Shown: in pieces, positions 15,822 through 26,420 of the stretch | Numbering within the stretch: the first letter of the stretch is position 1 | How the letters are laid out: each line of letters opens with the position of its first letter | Source of the DNA: Thiotrichales bacterium | Lineage (GTDB): Bacteria; Pseudomonadota; Gammaproteobacteria; Beggiatoales; Beggiatoaceae | DNA length: 33,230 nt | NCBI GenBank assembly: GCA_016744475.1 | Contig: JADGEH010000053.1 | Coordinates: 1-33,230, forward strand | Reading direction: 5' to 3' | Program-made: the position numbers and the translations under genes | The notes under the pieces: model-generated | Told to the model about the DNA's origin: nothing | Seen by the model: only the letters and a program-made list of their open reading frames with translations | Databases searched by the model: none

Positions 15822-18089
15822 ATGCCAACGTACAAAAGTTTTTCTCACTGGCTGAATAATTTACCGGTACGCCACAAACTTCTCGCATTAACGGGTCTGG
15901 TGTCGGGTTTATCCCTATGCGTTGCCATTGCGGCTGTCACTTTTTTGGATTGGCGTTTACACCGCGAACTCATGCTAAAAAATGCTCAGGCACAAGCTGA
16001 AATTTTAGCTGGCAACAGCAGTGCAGCATTGGTGTTTCGGGATAAAGATTCAGCCCTAGAAAATTTTGCACCTTTAGCCCATGTTGAAGGCGTGGCAGCA
16101 GCGGCATTATTTAATATCGCGCAAGAAAAATTCATTGAATACCATCGTAATCCTGATAACCCTCTCATCTTACCGCCATTACAAAAAGACTCTTATGAAG
16201 AATATCGTGGAGATCAACTCTTTATTCAAAAAGTCATCTTAAAAAGAGGAAAAAAAGTCGGACAATTATTAATGATAAATGATTTAAAACCGTTCCATAC
16301 CAGTTTATATATTATCTGGTTTTTCTCTGGTGGTATTGTCATTTTATCTCTGGCTTTAGGTTGGTTATTGTTTCAAAGAATGCAACGTATTATTACTGAA
16401 CCCGTACAAACACTCAGCATTGCCATGAAATCAGTCAGCAGCTTGCAAGATTATGGCTTACGCATAGAAGTACATAGCGATGATGAATTAGGTGGGTTAG
16501 CCAGAGGGTTTAATGACATGTTGCAGCAAATAGAAAAGCGCGATACAAAACTCGAAAGCTATAACCGTGATTTAGAACACGCTGTACAACAACGCACCAA
16601 TGAATTAGCCATTACCGTTGAAAGTTTAATTGAAGCTAAAGATAAAGCAGAAAAAGCCAATCAAGCGAAAAGTCGTTTCTTAGCCAATGTCAGCCATGAA
16701 CTGCGTACTCCCTTAAATGCTATCCTCGGTTTTGCTGACATTTTGCATCAAAAATGTACGACGGGTTTAGAAAAAAAATATATCCATATTATTTTAGGTA
16801 GTGGCAAAACTTTACTCAATTTGATTAATGAAATTCTTGATTTAGCACGTATTGAAGCGGGTAAATTAAAACTTGAATACAGTCAAGTCGATTTACGTCA
16901 ATTGCTCACAGATGTGTCTGGTTTTTTCACTCCTAAAGTAGAAAACAAAAACTTGGAATTACAGGTGGACATCAGTGATGAATTGCCCTCTACAGTGATG
17001 CTGGATCAAACTCGCATACAACAAATTTTAATTAATTTATTGGGCAATGCGGTCAAATTTACTGAATCAGGCTATGTTCGCCTGAGTGCGCAAGTGCGTT
17101 GGCTCAACAGTACACACAGCTTATTAGAACTACATCTATTAGTGGAAGATACAGGGATTGGTATTCCCGAAGCGGAACACGACAGAATTTTCCGAGCCTT
17201 TGAACAACAAGAACAACAATCTCAAAATCAATTTGGCGGCACGGGCTTAGGTTTAGCCATTACAAAAAACTTAGTCGAAATTATGCAAGGTGAGATTAGT
17301 GTAAATAGCCAACCTGGACGCGGCAGTTGTTTTAGTGTGATATTCCATGAAGTAGAAGTCTCATCGACTATCGCTGAAACACCTCAAGCACATACCGATG
17401 ACAGCAGCATCACTTTCAAATCAGCACAAATACTCATTGCAGATGATATAGAATTAAATCGAGAATTATTAAAAGCCTATTTGATAGATTATCCTTTTAA
17501 TATTATTGAAGCTAGAAATGGTCAAGAAGTATTAGAACAGGTTGAAAATTACACGCCTGACTTGATTTTACTGGATATAAAAATGCCCATACTCAATGGG
17601 GAAGAAGCCGCTAAACAACTCAAAAATAATCCTGCCACGGCTTCTATTCCATTGATAGCAGTCACAGCACATGCCATGCAAGAAGATGTTGAACGCTATA
17701 AAGAACTCTGTGATGACTACTTACCCAAACCCGTATCCAATGCCCGTCTAAAACAAAAACTGCTCAAATTTTTACCTTATCAACAAGCAGACAAGCCGAC
17801 TCTTGAGCTTCAGGACACTGACGTTCAAACTGAAATACAGACGCATGACATCATGCCTGAAGCATTAGTTCAGACTTTACACGATGAATATAAAGCACAT
17901 TGGAACCTTTTAGATCACAACAGCCCGATCAATGCAGTCAGTGATTTTGCAGGACTCATTGTTCAACTGGCTAAACAACATCACTACCCACCCTTAATCC
18001 ACTGGGGACACGCACTGTGTGAACATGCGGATAGCTTTGATATACCTCAAATGCATGAAACCCTAGCCGAGTTTGAACAGTTCCTATAA
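15822..18089 (+). CDS. Membrane hybrid histidine kinase: CHASE8, HAMP, kinase, receiver (755 aa)
   Basis: A membrane sensor kinase. Helix 1 (about residues 20-42) and helix 2 (about 165-188) frame a ~120-residue periplasmic domain with CHASE8-like features (GNSSAALVFRDKDSALENF, VEGVAAAALFN). HAMP follows, then a coiled coil, HisKA with H292 (SHELRTPLNA), HATPase (INLLGNAVKFTESG, GTGLGLAIT), and a receiver with D585 (LLDIKMPILNG) and KPVS. The last ~75 residues are helical without an HPt histidine signature. ATG 15822 has no obvious RBS. The gene stands alone between DJ-1 and hemF; no cognate regulator is adjacent. Confidence 0.92.
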   Translation: MPTYKSFSHWLNNLPVRHKLLALTGLVSGLSLCVAIAAVTFLDWRLHRELMLKNAQAQAEILAGNSSAALVFRDKDSALENFAPLAHVEGVAAAALFNIAQEKFIEYHRNPDNPLILPPLQKDSYEEYRGDQLFIQKVILKRGKKVGQLLMINDLKPFHTSLYIIWFFSGGIVILSLALGWLLFQRMQRIITEPVQTLSIAMKSVSSLQDYGLRIEVHSDDELGGLARGFNDMLQQIEKRDTKLESYNRDLEHAVQQRTNELAITVESLIEAKDKAEKANQAKSRFLANVSHELRTPLNAILGFADILHQKCTTGLEKKYIHIILGSGKTLLNLINEILDLARIEAGKLKLEYSQVDLRQLLTDVSGFFTPKVENKNLELQVDISDELPSTVMLDQTRIQQILINLLGNAVKFTESGYVRLSAQVRWLNSTHSLLELHLLVEDTGIGIPEAEHDRIFRAFEQQEQQSQNQFGGTGLGLAITKNLVEIMQGEISVNSQPGRGSCFSVIFHEVEVSSTIAETPQAHTDDSSITFKSAQILIADDIELNRELLKAYLIDYPFNIIEARNGQEVLEQVENYTPDLILLDIKMPILNGEEAAKQLKNNPATASIPLIAVTAHAMQEDVERYKELCDDYLPKPVSNARLKQKLLKFLPYQQADKPTLELQDTDVQTEIQTHDIMPEALVQTLHDEYKAHWNLLDHNSPINAVSDFAGLIVQLAKQHHYPPLIHWGHALCEHADSFDIPQMHETLAEFEQFL

Positions 18090-18181
18090 ACCTTTGCGCA
18101 ATATCCGCTCAATAGGTCAAAAAACTTCCGTAATGCCTCTTTTTTAAGCGCAAATCCGCCTATAATCATTTGAAATATAAC

Positions 18182-18194
18182 GTCATATTATGAC
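18182..18194. promoter_or_regulatory. 13-bp palindrome upstream of hemF, possible operator
   Basis: GTCATA-T-TATGAC is a perfect palindrome ending 48 bp before the chosen hemF start. It contains CATATTATG, the same half-site as the palindrome upstream of yjfI. Regulator unknown. Confidence 0.35.
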
Positions 18195-18199
18195 TGTAA

Positions 18200-19150
<951 letters not shown>

Positions 19151-19171
19151 GTCACTAAAATACCACTTAGT

Positions 19172-19234
19172 GCCCTCTCTGTTCATCTCCATGTCTCCGT
19201 GGTCTAAAAGTTAAGATTGACAAAGCACTATAGA
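19172..19234 (+). repeat. Partial copy of the TA-flanked repeat at 29346-29516
   Basis: The segment with CTCC-TGTCTCCG-GGT and ending TTGACAAAGCAC followed by TA matches the right half of the element at 29346-29516. No left end is recognisable, so it is a truncated copy just downstream of hemF. Confidence 0.5.
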
Positions 19235-19261
19235 GAACATAGGTCAGTTGTACGACAGACC

Positions 19262-19467
19262 TTTCAGGTCTTTAAAGACCTTGTATGTTAAAGCTAGTGG
19301 GAGTTAGCGACCCCCACAGTGGACATCAGAGAGGCTGTTAAAAACCTCAGACTTCGAGTCTGTCTTCCAGACAAGCCTCTGAACAGTTTCAGACTGAACG
19401 ATATCGAAGGTCTCAGAACCTGCATAAACAAGGACAGTCAGCACACTGATCATTTTAAGGAGTTCCC
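19262..19467 (+). ncRNA. Structured leader of an IS110 relic, candidate bridge RNA
   Basis: About 200 non-coding bases precede the broken IS110 recombinase and hold several stems: AGGTCTTT/AAAGACCT (19266-19281), GTGGG/CCCAC (19297-19317), and a long stem AGAGGCT/AGCCTCT (19330-19380) enclosing CAGACT-tcg-AGTCTG (19348-19362). In IS110-group elements such as IS621 a bridge RNA of similar size is encoded at exactly this place and has internal loops that pair with target and donor. The position and folding fit; loop pairing could not be tested. Some stems could instead be unrelated palindromic repeats. Confidence 0.4.
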
Positions 19468-19932
19468 ATGAATTTTCTCGGCATCGACGTTGCAAAAGAA
19501 AAATGGGACTGTTCATTATTACGTTCCAATTGACCCAATACCCCCCTGCACAAAACAGTGGCGAATACGCCTGACGGCATCACTGCCTTGCTGACTTGGG
19601 CTCGCAATAAAGCACATTGTAAAGTAGAAGAACTGTATGCCATTTTAGAAGCCACTGGCTCTTATCATGAAATAGCCGCAGACAGCTTATTTAACGCACG
19701 ATGCAAGCTCTCTATGATGAATCCCGCTTATATCAAAAGCTACGCCAAAAGTTTAGGCATCAAGACCAAGACTGACCGTGTAGACGCAGGCATTCTAGCT
19801 CGCTATGGTCGAGAACGTGAGGCTGACCTTATCCCTTGGCAACCCCCACCTCCACAGTATGCTCATTTAGAGGCTCTTAATGCAGCGGCGATTTGGCGCT
19901 TGCGGGATAAGATGCTAGGAGCCTCTAAATGA
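19468..19932 (+). pseudogene. IS110-family transposase/recombinase remnant (stop codon and truncation)
   Basis: ATG 19468 with a good RBS (AAGGAG) opens MNFLGIDVAKEKWDCSLLRS, the typical start of IS110 recombinases with the first catalytic Asp in GIDVAK. An in-frame TGA at 19531-19533 interrupts it. The same frame then continues with ILEATGSYHE, LGIKTKTDRVDAGILARYG and IPWQPP, the rest of the DEDD RuvC-like domain. After IWRLRDKML a stop at 19930-19932 ends it at about 155 residues; the family is normally about 330, and the C-terminal serine domain is absent. So it is doubly broken and inactive. Confidence 0.85.
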
Positions 19933-20008
19933 AGCCCAATGCGTGTAGCCTAGCTTAGTCAGGTGGGCAAAATCCCGACAGGTCATACCTTCCCTAGTTT
20001 CCAAGCGG

Positions 20009-20026
20009 CGAGACTGTAAAAGAACC
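20009..20026 (+). repeat. 18-bp repeat shared with 32076-32093
   Basis: CGAGACTGTAAAAGAACC occurs here and at 32076-32093, preceded in both places by a similar TTCC-AAG string. The two sites lie next to the IS110 relic and the IS1182-like relic respectively, so it may be an end of a mobile element or part of a dispersed repeat. Confidence 0.5.
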
Positions 20027-20035
20027 CAACCAAAA

Positions 20036-20098
20036 GGGATAATAAATCAGTGATACGACAAACCTGCCAGGTCTGGTGTATCATTGATTTATTATCCC
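20036..20098. repeat. 63-bp palindrome with about 21-bp arms
   Basis: Arms GGGATAATAAATCA plus TGATAC and their inverses (GTATCA, TGATTTATTATCCC) enclose about 20 bases containing ACGACAAACCTGCCAGGTC. A related ACGACAAACCT string is found near 31793 and ACGACAGACCT near 19253. It lies downstream of the IS110 relic. Confidence 0.7.
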
Positions 20099-20139
20099 TA
20101 TAAAAGCTCAAAAAATTGACCTACATGTTGCAAGGGGTC

Positions 20140-20277
20140 TTCATCGACTGCAAAAGCGTGGATTTTGGCCTGTTTTTCCGCTTTTTCTCGTTCAATAGTC
20201 TCCTATTCGCCTCAAAAAACCGAAAAAACAGTCTCAAAAGCTTTTCGCTACGATGCCTACCCCTCGCAACAAGTCTA
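20140..20277. repeat. Decayed MITE family A relic plus inverted 29-bp repeat
   Basis: The stretch with CTGTTTTTCCGCTTTTT, CTATTCGCCTCAAAAAACCG and CAGTCTCAAAAGC matches the interior of MITE copy 1, but neither terminal repeat survives. Its right end is replaced by the inverted copy (20249-20277) of the 29-bp repeat at 11993-12021. It ends 8 bp before the stop of mobA. Confidence 0.6.
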
Positions 20278-20284
20278 ATATAGA

Positions 20285-20887
20285 TCACTCAACAAACGCA
20301 TCTAAGCCTTGCCAATCTTGCGGTGTATTTAAATTGATAAAAGCTTGAGTTTGGCTGGAAAAATCGGCAATGGCGGCCTGTTGTTGCTGCATCCAGACTT
20401 GCAAGCGCCGTTCTCCAGAGGCCAGATAAGCCGCTAAACTGTCTTGTAAATCTTTGTGCAGTAAGGCAAAAGTAGGCTGCATCCGTTGTCCATCATGTAC
20501 CATCGCTAATAAGGCGGCTTGTGCTTGCAAACACTGCCATAATTGTTCGCCGAGGTTGTGCGGCAACAAGGGCGCGTCGCACGGCACGACTAATAGATAA
20601 TCGGTGTCTAACTGCTGCAAACCCGTTAAAATCCCCGCCAAAGGCCCTTGAAAGCCACTTAAACTGTCGCTGAAGACGGGCAAACCCCATTGTTGATACA
20701 CCTCTAAATGCCGATTAGCATTAATGCATAATCGGCTGACTTGTGGTTTTAAGCGATGGATGACATGTGATATAAGCATCTGCCCCTGCCATTCCAGCAG
20801 TCCTTTGTCTCGCCCGCCCATGCGTCGCGCTTGTCCGCCCGCCAGTATCAAACCTGTCACTGATGGCATGGTGTTTTGATGATTCAT
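20285..20887 (-). CDS. mobA: Molybdenum cofactor guanylyltransferase (200 aa)
   Basis: MobA transfers GMP from GTP to molybdopterin to make the guanine dinucleotide cofactor used by DMSO-reductase-type enzymes. It has the nucleotidyltransferase signature LILAGGQARRMGGRDKGLL (residues 13-31), GPLAGILTGLQ and VVPCDAPLLP (metal-binding Asp), and ends with NLNTPQDW, as in the family. ATG 20887 has AGGG 7 bases upstream; an ATG at codon 7 is possible. It implies that molybdoenzymes are made elsewhere in the genome. No other moa/mob gene is adjacent. Confidence 0.94.
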   Translation of the reverse strand: MNHQNTMPSVTGLILAGGQARRMGGRDKGLLEWQGQMLISHVIHRLKPQVSRLCINANRHLEVYQQWGLPVFSDSLSGFQGPLAGILTGLQQLDTDYLLVVPCDAPLLPHNLGEQLWQCLQAQAALLAMVHDGQRMQPTFALLHKDLQDSLAAYLASGERRLQVWMQQQQAAIADFSSQTQAFINLNTPQDWQGLDAFVE

Positions 20888-20992
20888 CGAGTGTCCCTGT
20901 CTCTATATTTGGAACATCAACAATGTTGATGTATGAGGTATTGTCTTTGCCCAGTTTAGCCGAGTCTCACAGTGAGCAAATAATGGATTTAA

Positions 20993-21250
20993 CTTGTTCC
21001 CATGCGCCGCACCATTACCATTTAGTGAAGCCTTTTTAGCCCCAACGGGACGTGATATATACAGCCCAGGGCACCGCCCTGGGTGATGGATATAGTGAAT
21101 ATCTAGCCCTGAAAGGGCGACATAACATGATATGTCGCCCTTTCAGGGCTGAGTTTTTTTCTCATATTCCAGAGGCGTTGCCCCTGGCTATATAGATGTC
21201 GCTCCTTTGGGGCTTCACTGAATGGCAGTGATGCGGCGCATGGAAACAAG
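20993..21250. repeat. 258-bp nested palindromic element with about 42-bp imperfect inverted ends
   Basis: The ends read CTTGTT-CCATGCGCCGCA in inverted orientation and continue to AGTGAAGC with a few mismatches. Inside are further stems: AGCCCCAACGGGACG with its partner near 21196-21215, CCCAGGGC/GCCCTGGG (21065-21083), a perfect 20-bp stem AGCCCTGAAAGGGCGACATA (21105-21150, 6-base loop) and CCAGAGGC/GCCCCTGG (21169-21187). The 20-bp stem is followed by GAG and seven T, so it could end plus-strand transcripts. There is no coding content. It fills the spacer between divergent mobA and uvrD. Confidence 0.82.
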
Positions 21251-21351
21251 GGTTAATGATGCGCCGTACAAGAACGAAGGCAACAGCGCCTAGTATTTAT
21301 CGAACAAACACCGCTTGATTGTTCGTCACTTTTCCCTACAGCAAAAAGATT

Positions 21352-23535
21352 ATGCAAGATTCCCAAGACGACATTTCCCACCTCATTGATCCCTTAAATG
21401 ATGCTCAGCGCCAAGCCGTGTGCGCACCGCCTAGCCACTTGTTGGTGTTAGCGGGGGCAGGCAGCGGCAAAACCCGCGTGCTGATTCACCGCATTGCTTG
21501 GTTAATGCAGGTCGAGCACGTTTCACCGCATGGCATTTTAGCCGTCACTTTCACCAATAAAGCCGCCAACGAAATGCGCACGCGGCTGCAAAATTTAGTG
21601 GGTTTTTCCACCTCACGCATGTGGGTCGGCACTTTTCACGGTTTGGCGCATCGCTTATTGCGCATTCATTGGCAAGAAGCAAAGCTCATGGAAGGCTTTC
21701 AGATTATCGATAGCGACGATCAGTACCGTCTCGTGCGCCGCGTGATGAAAGACTTGAATTTAGATGAAAAACAATGGCCGCCCAAGCAAGCGCAATGGCA
21801 AATCAGTCAGTACAAAGATGAAGGTTTGCGAGTGCAGGATATTCCCATTAATGGTGATCGATACGTGCAAGTCATGTGCGATATTTATCTTAATTATCAA
21901 GCCCGTTGTGAAAAAAGTGGATTAGTCGATTTTGCCGAGTTGCTGCTGCGGGTGCATGAGTTGTTCCGCGATAAACCGCCCGTGCTAGAACATTATCGCC
22001 AACGTTTTCAGCATATTCTGGTCGATGAGTTTCAAGACACCAACACCATCCAATATCAATGGCTGCACATGTTAGCAGGCACGCAAGCGCGTTGTTTTGC
22101 TGTGGGCGATGATGATCAATCCATTTATGGTTGGCGCGGCGCACAAGTCACCAATTTGCAAAAATTTCAGACTGATTTCCAAGGCACTCAATTGATTCGT
22201 TTGGAGCAAAACTATCGCTCGACAGGCACCATTCTCGCCGCCGCCAACCATTTGATTCAAGGCAACACGGGGCGCTTGGGTAAAAACCTGTGGACAGATG
22301 GCAAGGAAGGCGCACCGATTGGTTTGTTCACCGCCTATAACGAATATGATGAAGCCCGGTTTGTCGTCGAGCGCATCAAAAGTTGGGTTGAAGGCGGCGG
22401 CAAACATATAGATTGTGCGGTGTTATACCGTTCTAACGCGCAGTCGCGGGTGCTCGAAGGCGAGTTATTGCAAGCGCAAATTCCTTACCGCGTATACGGC
22501 GGTCAACGCTTTTACGAGCGTGCAGAAATCAAAGATGCGCTGGCGTATTTGCGCTTGCTGGCGAATGGTCATGATGATTCCGCCTTTGAGCGCGTGGTCA
22601 ACACACCCACACGCGGCATCGGTGATCGCAGCATTGAAGCGGTGCGCCAGGAAGCGCGACGCAATGGTTTATCTTTGTGGCAAGCAGCAAGTCGCGTGAT
22701 AGCGTCGGGAGACTTAAGTTCTCGTGCGGCGAATGCTTTACGACGCTTTTTAGAACTCATTATGCGTTTGCACCAAGACACGGCACAACTGCCTTTGCAT
22801 GAATTAACCGCGCATGTGTTAGAACACAGCACTTTATTAGATTTTTATAAGAAAAAGAAAAGTGAACGCGATCAGATGCGGGTGGAAAACTTAGAAGAAT
22901 TAGTGAGTGCCACCAAGCAATACAATGATGACAGTCTTCAGCTTGAAGGCATGACACCGCTACAAACTTTCTTAAGCAAAACCGCCTTAGACGCGGGAGA
23001 TGAAAAACCCGAAGGTTCAGAAGACGGCGTGCAATTGATGACCTTGCATTCCGCTAAAGGCTTAGAATTCCCTCTCGTCTTTCTGTGTGGGTTAGAAGAA
23101 AAATTGTTTCCGCATCAAATGTCTTTACAAAATGCGGATGGTTTAGAAGAAGAACGCCGCCTATGTTATGTCGGCATTACTCGCGCTATGCAGCAATTGT
23201 ATTTAACTCATGCTGAAATACGCCGTCTACATGGTTCAGAAAACGCCAGCAGACCTTCACGTTTTATTCAAGAAATCCCGGCAGAACTGATTGAACCGAT
23301 TCGCCTGCGCAGCGTCTCTGTCAGCCAACCGTTGTTTACTCCTAGACCCGCTGCGAGATCAACCCCCTCCGGTGAGGGTTTCAACTTAGGCGAGTGTGTG
23401 GAACATGCCAAATTTGGCAAAGGCGTGATATTAGCTCAAGAAGGAGAGGGCGCGTCACAGCGGATTCAAGTGCATTTCAAAACCCAAGGCACCAAGTGGC
23501 TGGTCTTGGCTTATGCGAATTTATCGCGGTGTTAG
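21352..23535 (+). CDS. uvrD: DNA helicase II, UvrD type (727 aa)
   Basis: A superfamily 1A 3'-5' helicase of nucleotide excision and mismatch repair. Motif I AGAGSGKT (K40), TFTNKAANEMR, motif II ILVDEFQDTN, DDDQSIYGWRGA, motif IV QNYRST, LMTLHSAKGLEFPLVF and motif VI YVGITRAM are all present, followed by the C-terminal Tudor-like segment (EHAKFGKGVIL). I start at ATG 21352 (MQDSQDDISHLIDPLN), which aligns with E. coli UvrD (720 aa); the frame is open from a TTG at 21319. The similarity fits UvrD better than Rep. It converges on tsaC with a 13-bp gap. Confidence 0.95.
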   Translation: MQDSQDDISHLIDPLNDAQRQAVCAPPSHLLVLAGAGSGKTRVLIHRIAWLMQVEHVSPHGILAVTFTNKAANEMRTRLQNLVGFSTSRMWVGTFHGLAHRLLRIHWQEAKLMEGFQIIDSDDQYRLVRRVMKDLNLDEKQWPPKQAQWQISQYKDEGLRVQDIPINGDRYVQVMCDIYLNYQARCEKSGLVDFAELLLRVHELFRDKPPVLEHYRQRFQHILVDEFQDTNTIQYQWLHMLAGTQARCFAVGDDDQSIYGWRGAQVTNLQKFQTDFQGTQLIRLEQNYRSTGTILAAANHLIQGNTGRLGKNLWTDGKEGAPIGLFTAYNEYDEARFVVERIKSWVEGGGKHIDCAVLYRSNAQSRVLEGELLQAQIPYRVYGGQRFYERAEIKDALAYLRLLANGHDDSAFERVVNTPTRGIGDRSIEAVRQEARRNGLSLWQAASRVIASGDLSSRAANALRRFLELIMRLHQDTAQLPLHELTAHVLEHSTLLDFYKKKKSERDQMRVENLEELVSATKQYNDDSLQLEGMTPLQTFLSKTALDAGDEKPEGSEDGVQLMTLHSAKGLEFPLVFLCGLEEKLFPHQMSLQNADGLEEERRLCYVGITRAMQQLYLTHAEIRRLHGSENASRPSRFIQEIPAELIEPIRLRSVSVSQPLFTPRPAARSTPSGEGFNLGECVEHAKFGKGVILAQEGEGASQRIQVHFKTQGTKWLVLAYANLSRC

Positions 23536-23548
23536 AGCTTTTAGAACA

Positions 23549-24112
23549 TCACCCCGCACGCATGACGCGCCCGCTCAGTGCATCTCGAATTTCGCTGGGT
23601 TTGTCGGCTGAACCCACATGTCCAGGCACAATGCCATCAATCTGTGAGCCTAAGCGCTGCTGCACTTGCCAGCGGGTTTTGGCGGGGGGTTGATGGCTGA
23701 GATTGGCGCTGGTAGACACCAGCGGATGCCCCCAAGCGCGACATAGCGCTTTGACGACGGGATGTGCGCTGACTCGCACCGCTAAGGTGTGATGCGTACC
23801 GCGCAATAAGGGGGATACGCTAGATCGGGCGGGCAACAACCAAGTCACGGGGCCTGGCCAGGAAGCCAAGACGGTGGCTTGGATGTCGTGCGGCAGGGGC
23901 AAAACAAACGGCTCTAATTGCGCGACATCAGCCGCCACCAGTATCAAGCCTTTGTCCCAAGCGCGTTGTTTGATCTGCAATAAGCGCTTTAAGGCCAGCG
24001 GATTGCGCGGGTCGCAGCCTAAACCAAACACCGCTTCAGTGGGGTAAGCCAGTATCCCACCTGCGTGCAGCACTCGCGCTGCACGGCGTAAATGCCAAGT
24101 GCTGATGCTCAT
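23549..24112 (-). CDS. tsaC: Threonylcarbamoyl-AMP synthase, TsaC/YrdC (187 aa)
   Basis: TsaC makes threonylcarbamoyl-AMP from threonine, bicarbonate and ATP, the first step of the t6A37 tRNA modification. Signatures are YPTEAVFGLGCDP, KRAWDKGLIL in the form KQRAWDKGLILV, PGPVTWLLPA, AVRVSAHPVVKALC and PLVSTSANLS. The length equals E. coli TsaC (190 aa), so this is the short form without the Sua5 C-terminal domain. Its ATG overlaps the purE stop by 4 bp, so the two are co-translated. Confidence 0.94.
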   Translation of the reverse strand: MSISTWHLRRAARVLHAGGILAYPTEAVFGLGCDPRNPLALKRLLQIKQRAWDKGLILVAADVAQLEPFVLPLPHDIQATVLASWPGPVTWLLPARSSVSPLLRGTHHTLAVRVSAHPVVKALCRAWGHPLVSTSANLSHQPPAKTRWQVQQRLGSQIDGIVPGHVGSADKPSEIRDALSGRVMRAG

Positions 24113-24621
24113 GCGGCGGACAAGCTGGCCTGTAATTCTGCATCTTTGGCTTGCACCGCAGCGCTATTATCAGCCCGCTCTTTGGCTAAACGCTGCTCCA
24201 ATTCGGCATCGCTTAAAGCCAACATTTGTGCCGCCAAATAAGCCGCGTTTTTCGCCCCCGCTTTGCCAATCGCCACGCAGGCCACCGGAATGCCACCCGG
24301 CATTTGCACCGTAGACAGCAAGGAATCCATGCCTTTTAAAGGGCCCGCATCAATCGGCACACCAATCACCGGTTTTAAGGTTAAACCCGCGACCGTGCCT
24401 GCCAAATGCGCCGCCAGTCCTGCGGCGGCAATGAACACTCCGCAACCGCGCTGATCAGCGTCTTTCACATAGCTATGCGTCGCCGCAGGCGTGCGGTGTG
24501 CGGAGGTGATTTTAACTTCATAAGGGATGTCGAGTTTTTTCAAAACATCTAAAGTGGTTTGCATTAAGGGTAAATCAGAATCAGAACCCATTAAAACGGC
24601 AACAAAACGTGTGGCTGACAT
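24109..24621 (-). CDS. purE: N5-carboxyaminoimidazole ribonucleotide mutase (170 aa)
   Basis: PurE converts N5-CAIR to CAIR in purine synthesis. It has the signature GSDSDLPLMQ (residues 9-18), EVKITSAHRTP with the catalytic His, IAAAGLAAHLAGTVAG, PVIGVPIDAGPLKGMDSLLS and QMPGGIPVACVAIG. Length matches E. coli PurE (169 aa). The RBS AAGGA is 7 bases upstream of ATG. It is coupled to tsaC rather than to purK, which is not in the window. Confidence 0.95.
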   Translation of the reverse strand: MSATRFVAVLMGSDSDLPLMQTTLDVLKKLDIPYEVKITSAHRTPAATHSYVKDADQRGCGVFIAAAGLAAHLAGTVAGLTLKPVIGVPIDAGPLKGMDSLLSTVQMPGGIPVACVAIGKAGAKNAAYLAAQMLALSDAELEQRLAKERADNSAAVQAKDAELQASLSAA

Positions 24622-24957
24622 AAGTACATCCTTCTACATTGTTTATAAAGATAATTTTACGTATTTTATAGAAAACATGGGGCACATCGCTATATCTCTA
24701 AATAACCGCCTAAAAGGGCAGGTTTTGATTTCGATCATAGGCTCCAAGGCGGCCTCATCTGACGATTATCCAATATAGTTTTGGCAATGATTGTGAAATT
24801 TAAGTCATTTTTAATGAGGTATTCGTATTTTGTGCAAGAGAAGGGCTATTTTGTGACCCAGCTATCTCAGAACGCCCTCATATGCGGCCATCCTAGCCGA
24901 CTTGTGTTGTGCGATTGAGTTCGATACGGTATGGCGCTTTTTACGAGGCACATAAGC
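24622..24957. other. Divergent purE/osmC spacer containing a MITE family A relic
   Basis: No gene is visible in these 336 bp. Positions 24703-24745 match the right half of the short MITE copy 4 (GCC-AAAAGG-CA--TTTT, TTCGAT, then ATAGGCTC), with the left end missing and a small internal gap. The remainder should contain the two divergent promoters, but no clear -35/-10 pair could be chosen. Confidence 0.5.
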
Positions 24958-25368
24958 ATGGATATTTCTCTCAGTTTTCCCGGCGCACTGCGTGTGGATG
25001 CACATTTTGGTGGCTTTACCGTACACACCGACCAAGCCCTCAGTGCGGGTGGCGAGGGCAGTGCGCCCGACCCTTTTTCTTATTTTCTCACTGGGCTGGC
25101 GACGTGTGCAGGATTTTATGTGCTCAAATTCTGCCAAACCCGCGATATTCCTACGGATAACATCGGCGTGCGCCTGAGCAACACTTGGGATGCAGAAAAA
25201 GGCGTGGCAGATAGTATCGACATCCAGCTCGAATTGCCGCCAGAATTTCCTAAAAAATACCACCAAGCCTTAGTCCGTGCGGTGAATGAATGCAGCGTGA
25301 AAAAAACCATACTGCATGGCCCGCAAATGACCGTCACGCCCGTGTTAAAAACCTCCTCCACCGCTTAA
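24958..25368 (+). CDS. OsmC/Ohr-family peroxide-reductase-like protein (136 aa)
   Basis: OsmC-family thiol peroxidases reduce organic hydroperoxides with two cysteines. Both are present: C50 (FLTGLATCAGFYVL) and C112 (AVNECSVKKT). The helix with DPFSYFLTGLATC is the family's most conserved part. I choose ATG 24958 because GAGG lies 9 bases upstream; an in-frame ATG at 24931 lacks an RBS. A gap of 15 bp to hemB suggests an operon. The exact subgroup and substrate are unknown. Confidence 0.85.
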   Translation: MDISLSFPGALRVDAHFGGFTVHTDQALSAGGEGSAPDPFSYFLTGLATCAGFYVLKFCQTRDIPTDNIGVRLSNTWDAEKGVADSIDIQLELPPEFPKKYHQALVRAVNECSVKKTILHGPQMTVTPVLKTSSTA

Positions 25369-25374
25369 AGGTAA

Positions 25375-26400
<1,026 letters not shown>

Positions 26401-26420
26401 GCTCTGTTGGCAAGTCTAAT

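Noticed and set aside
15609..15848. 79-codon open frame on the minus strand
   Set aside because: Covers MITE copy 4 and overlaps the start of the CHASE8 kinase; no RBS or family.
21319..21351. N-terminal extension of UvrD from a TTG
   Set aside because: The extension does not align with known UvrD proteins and has no RBS.
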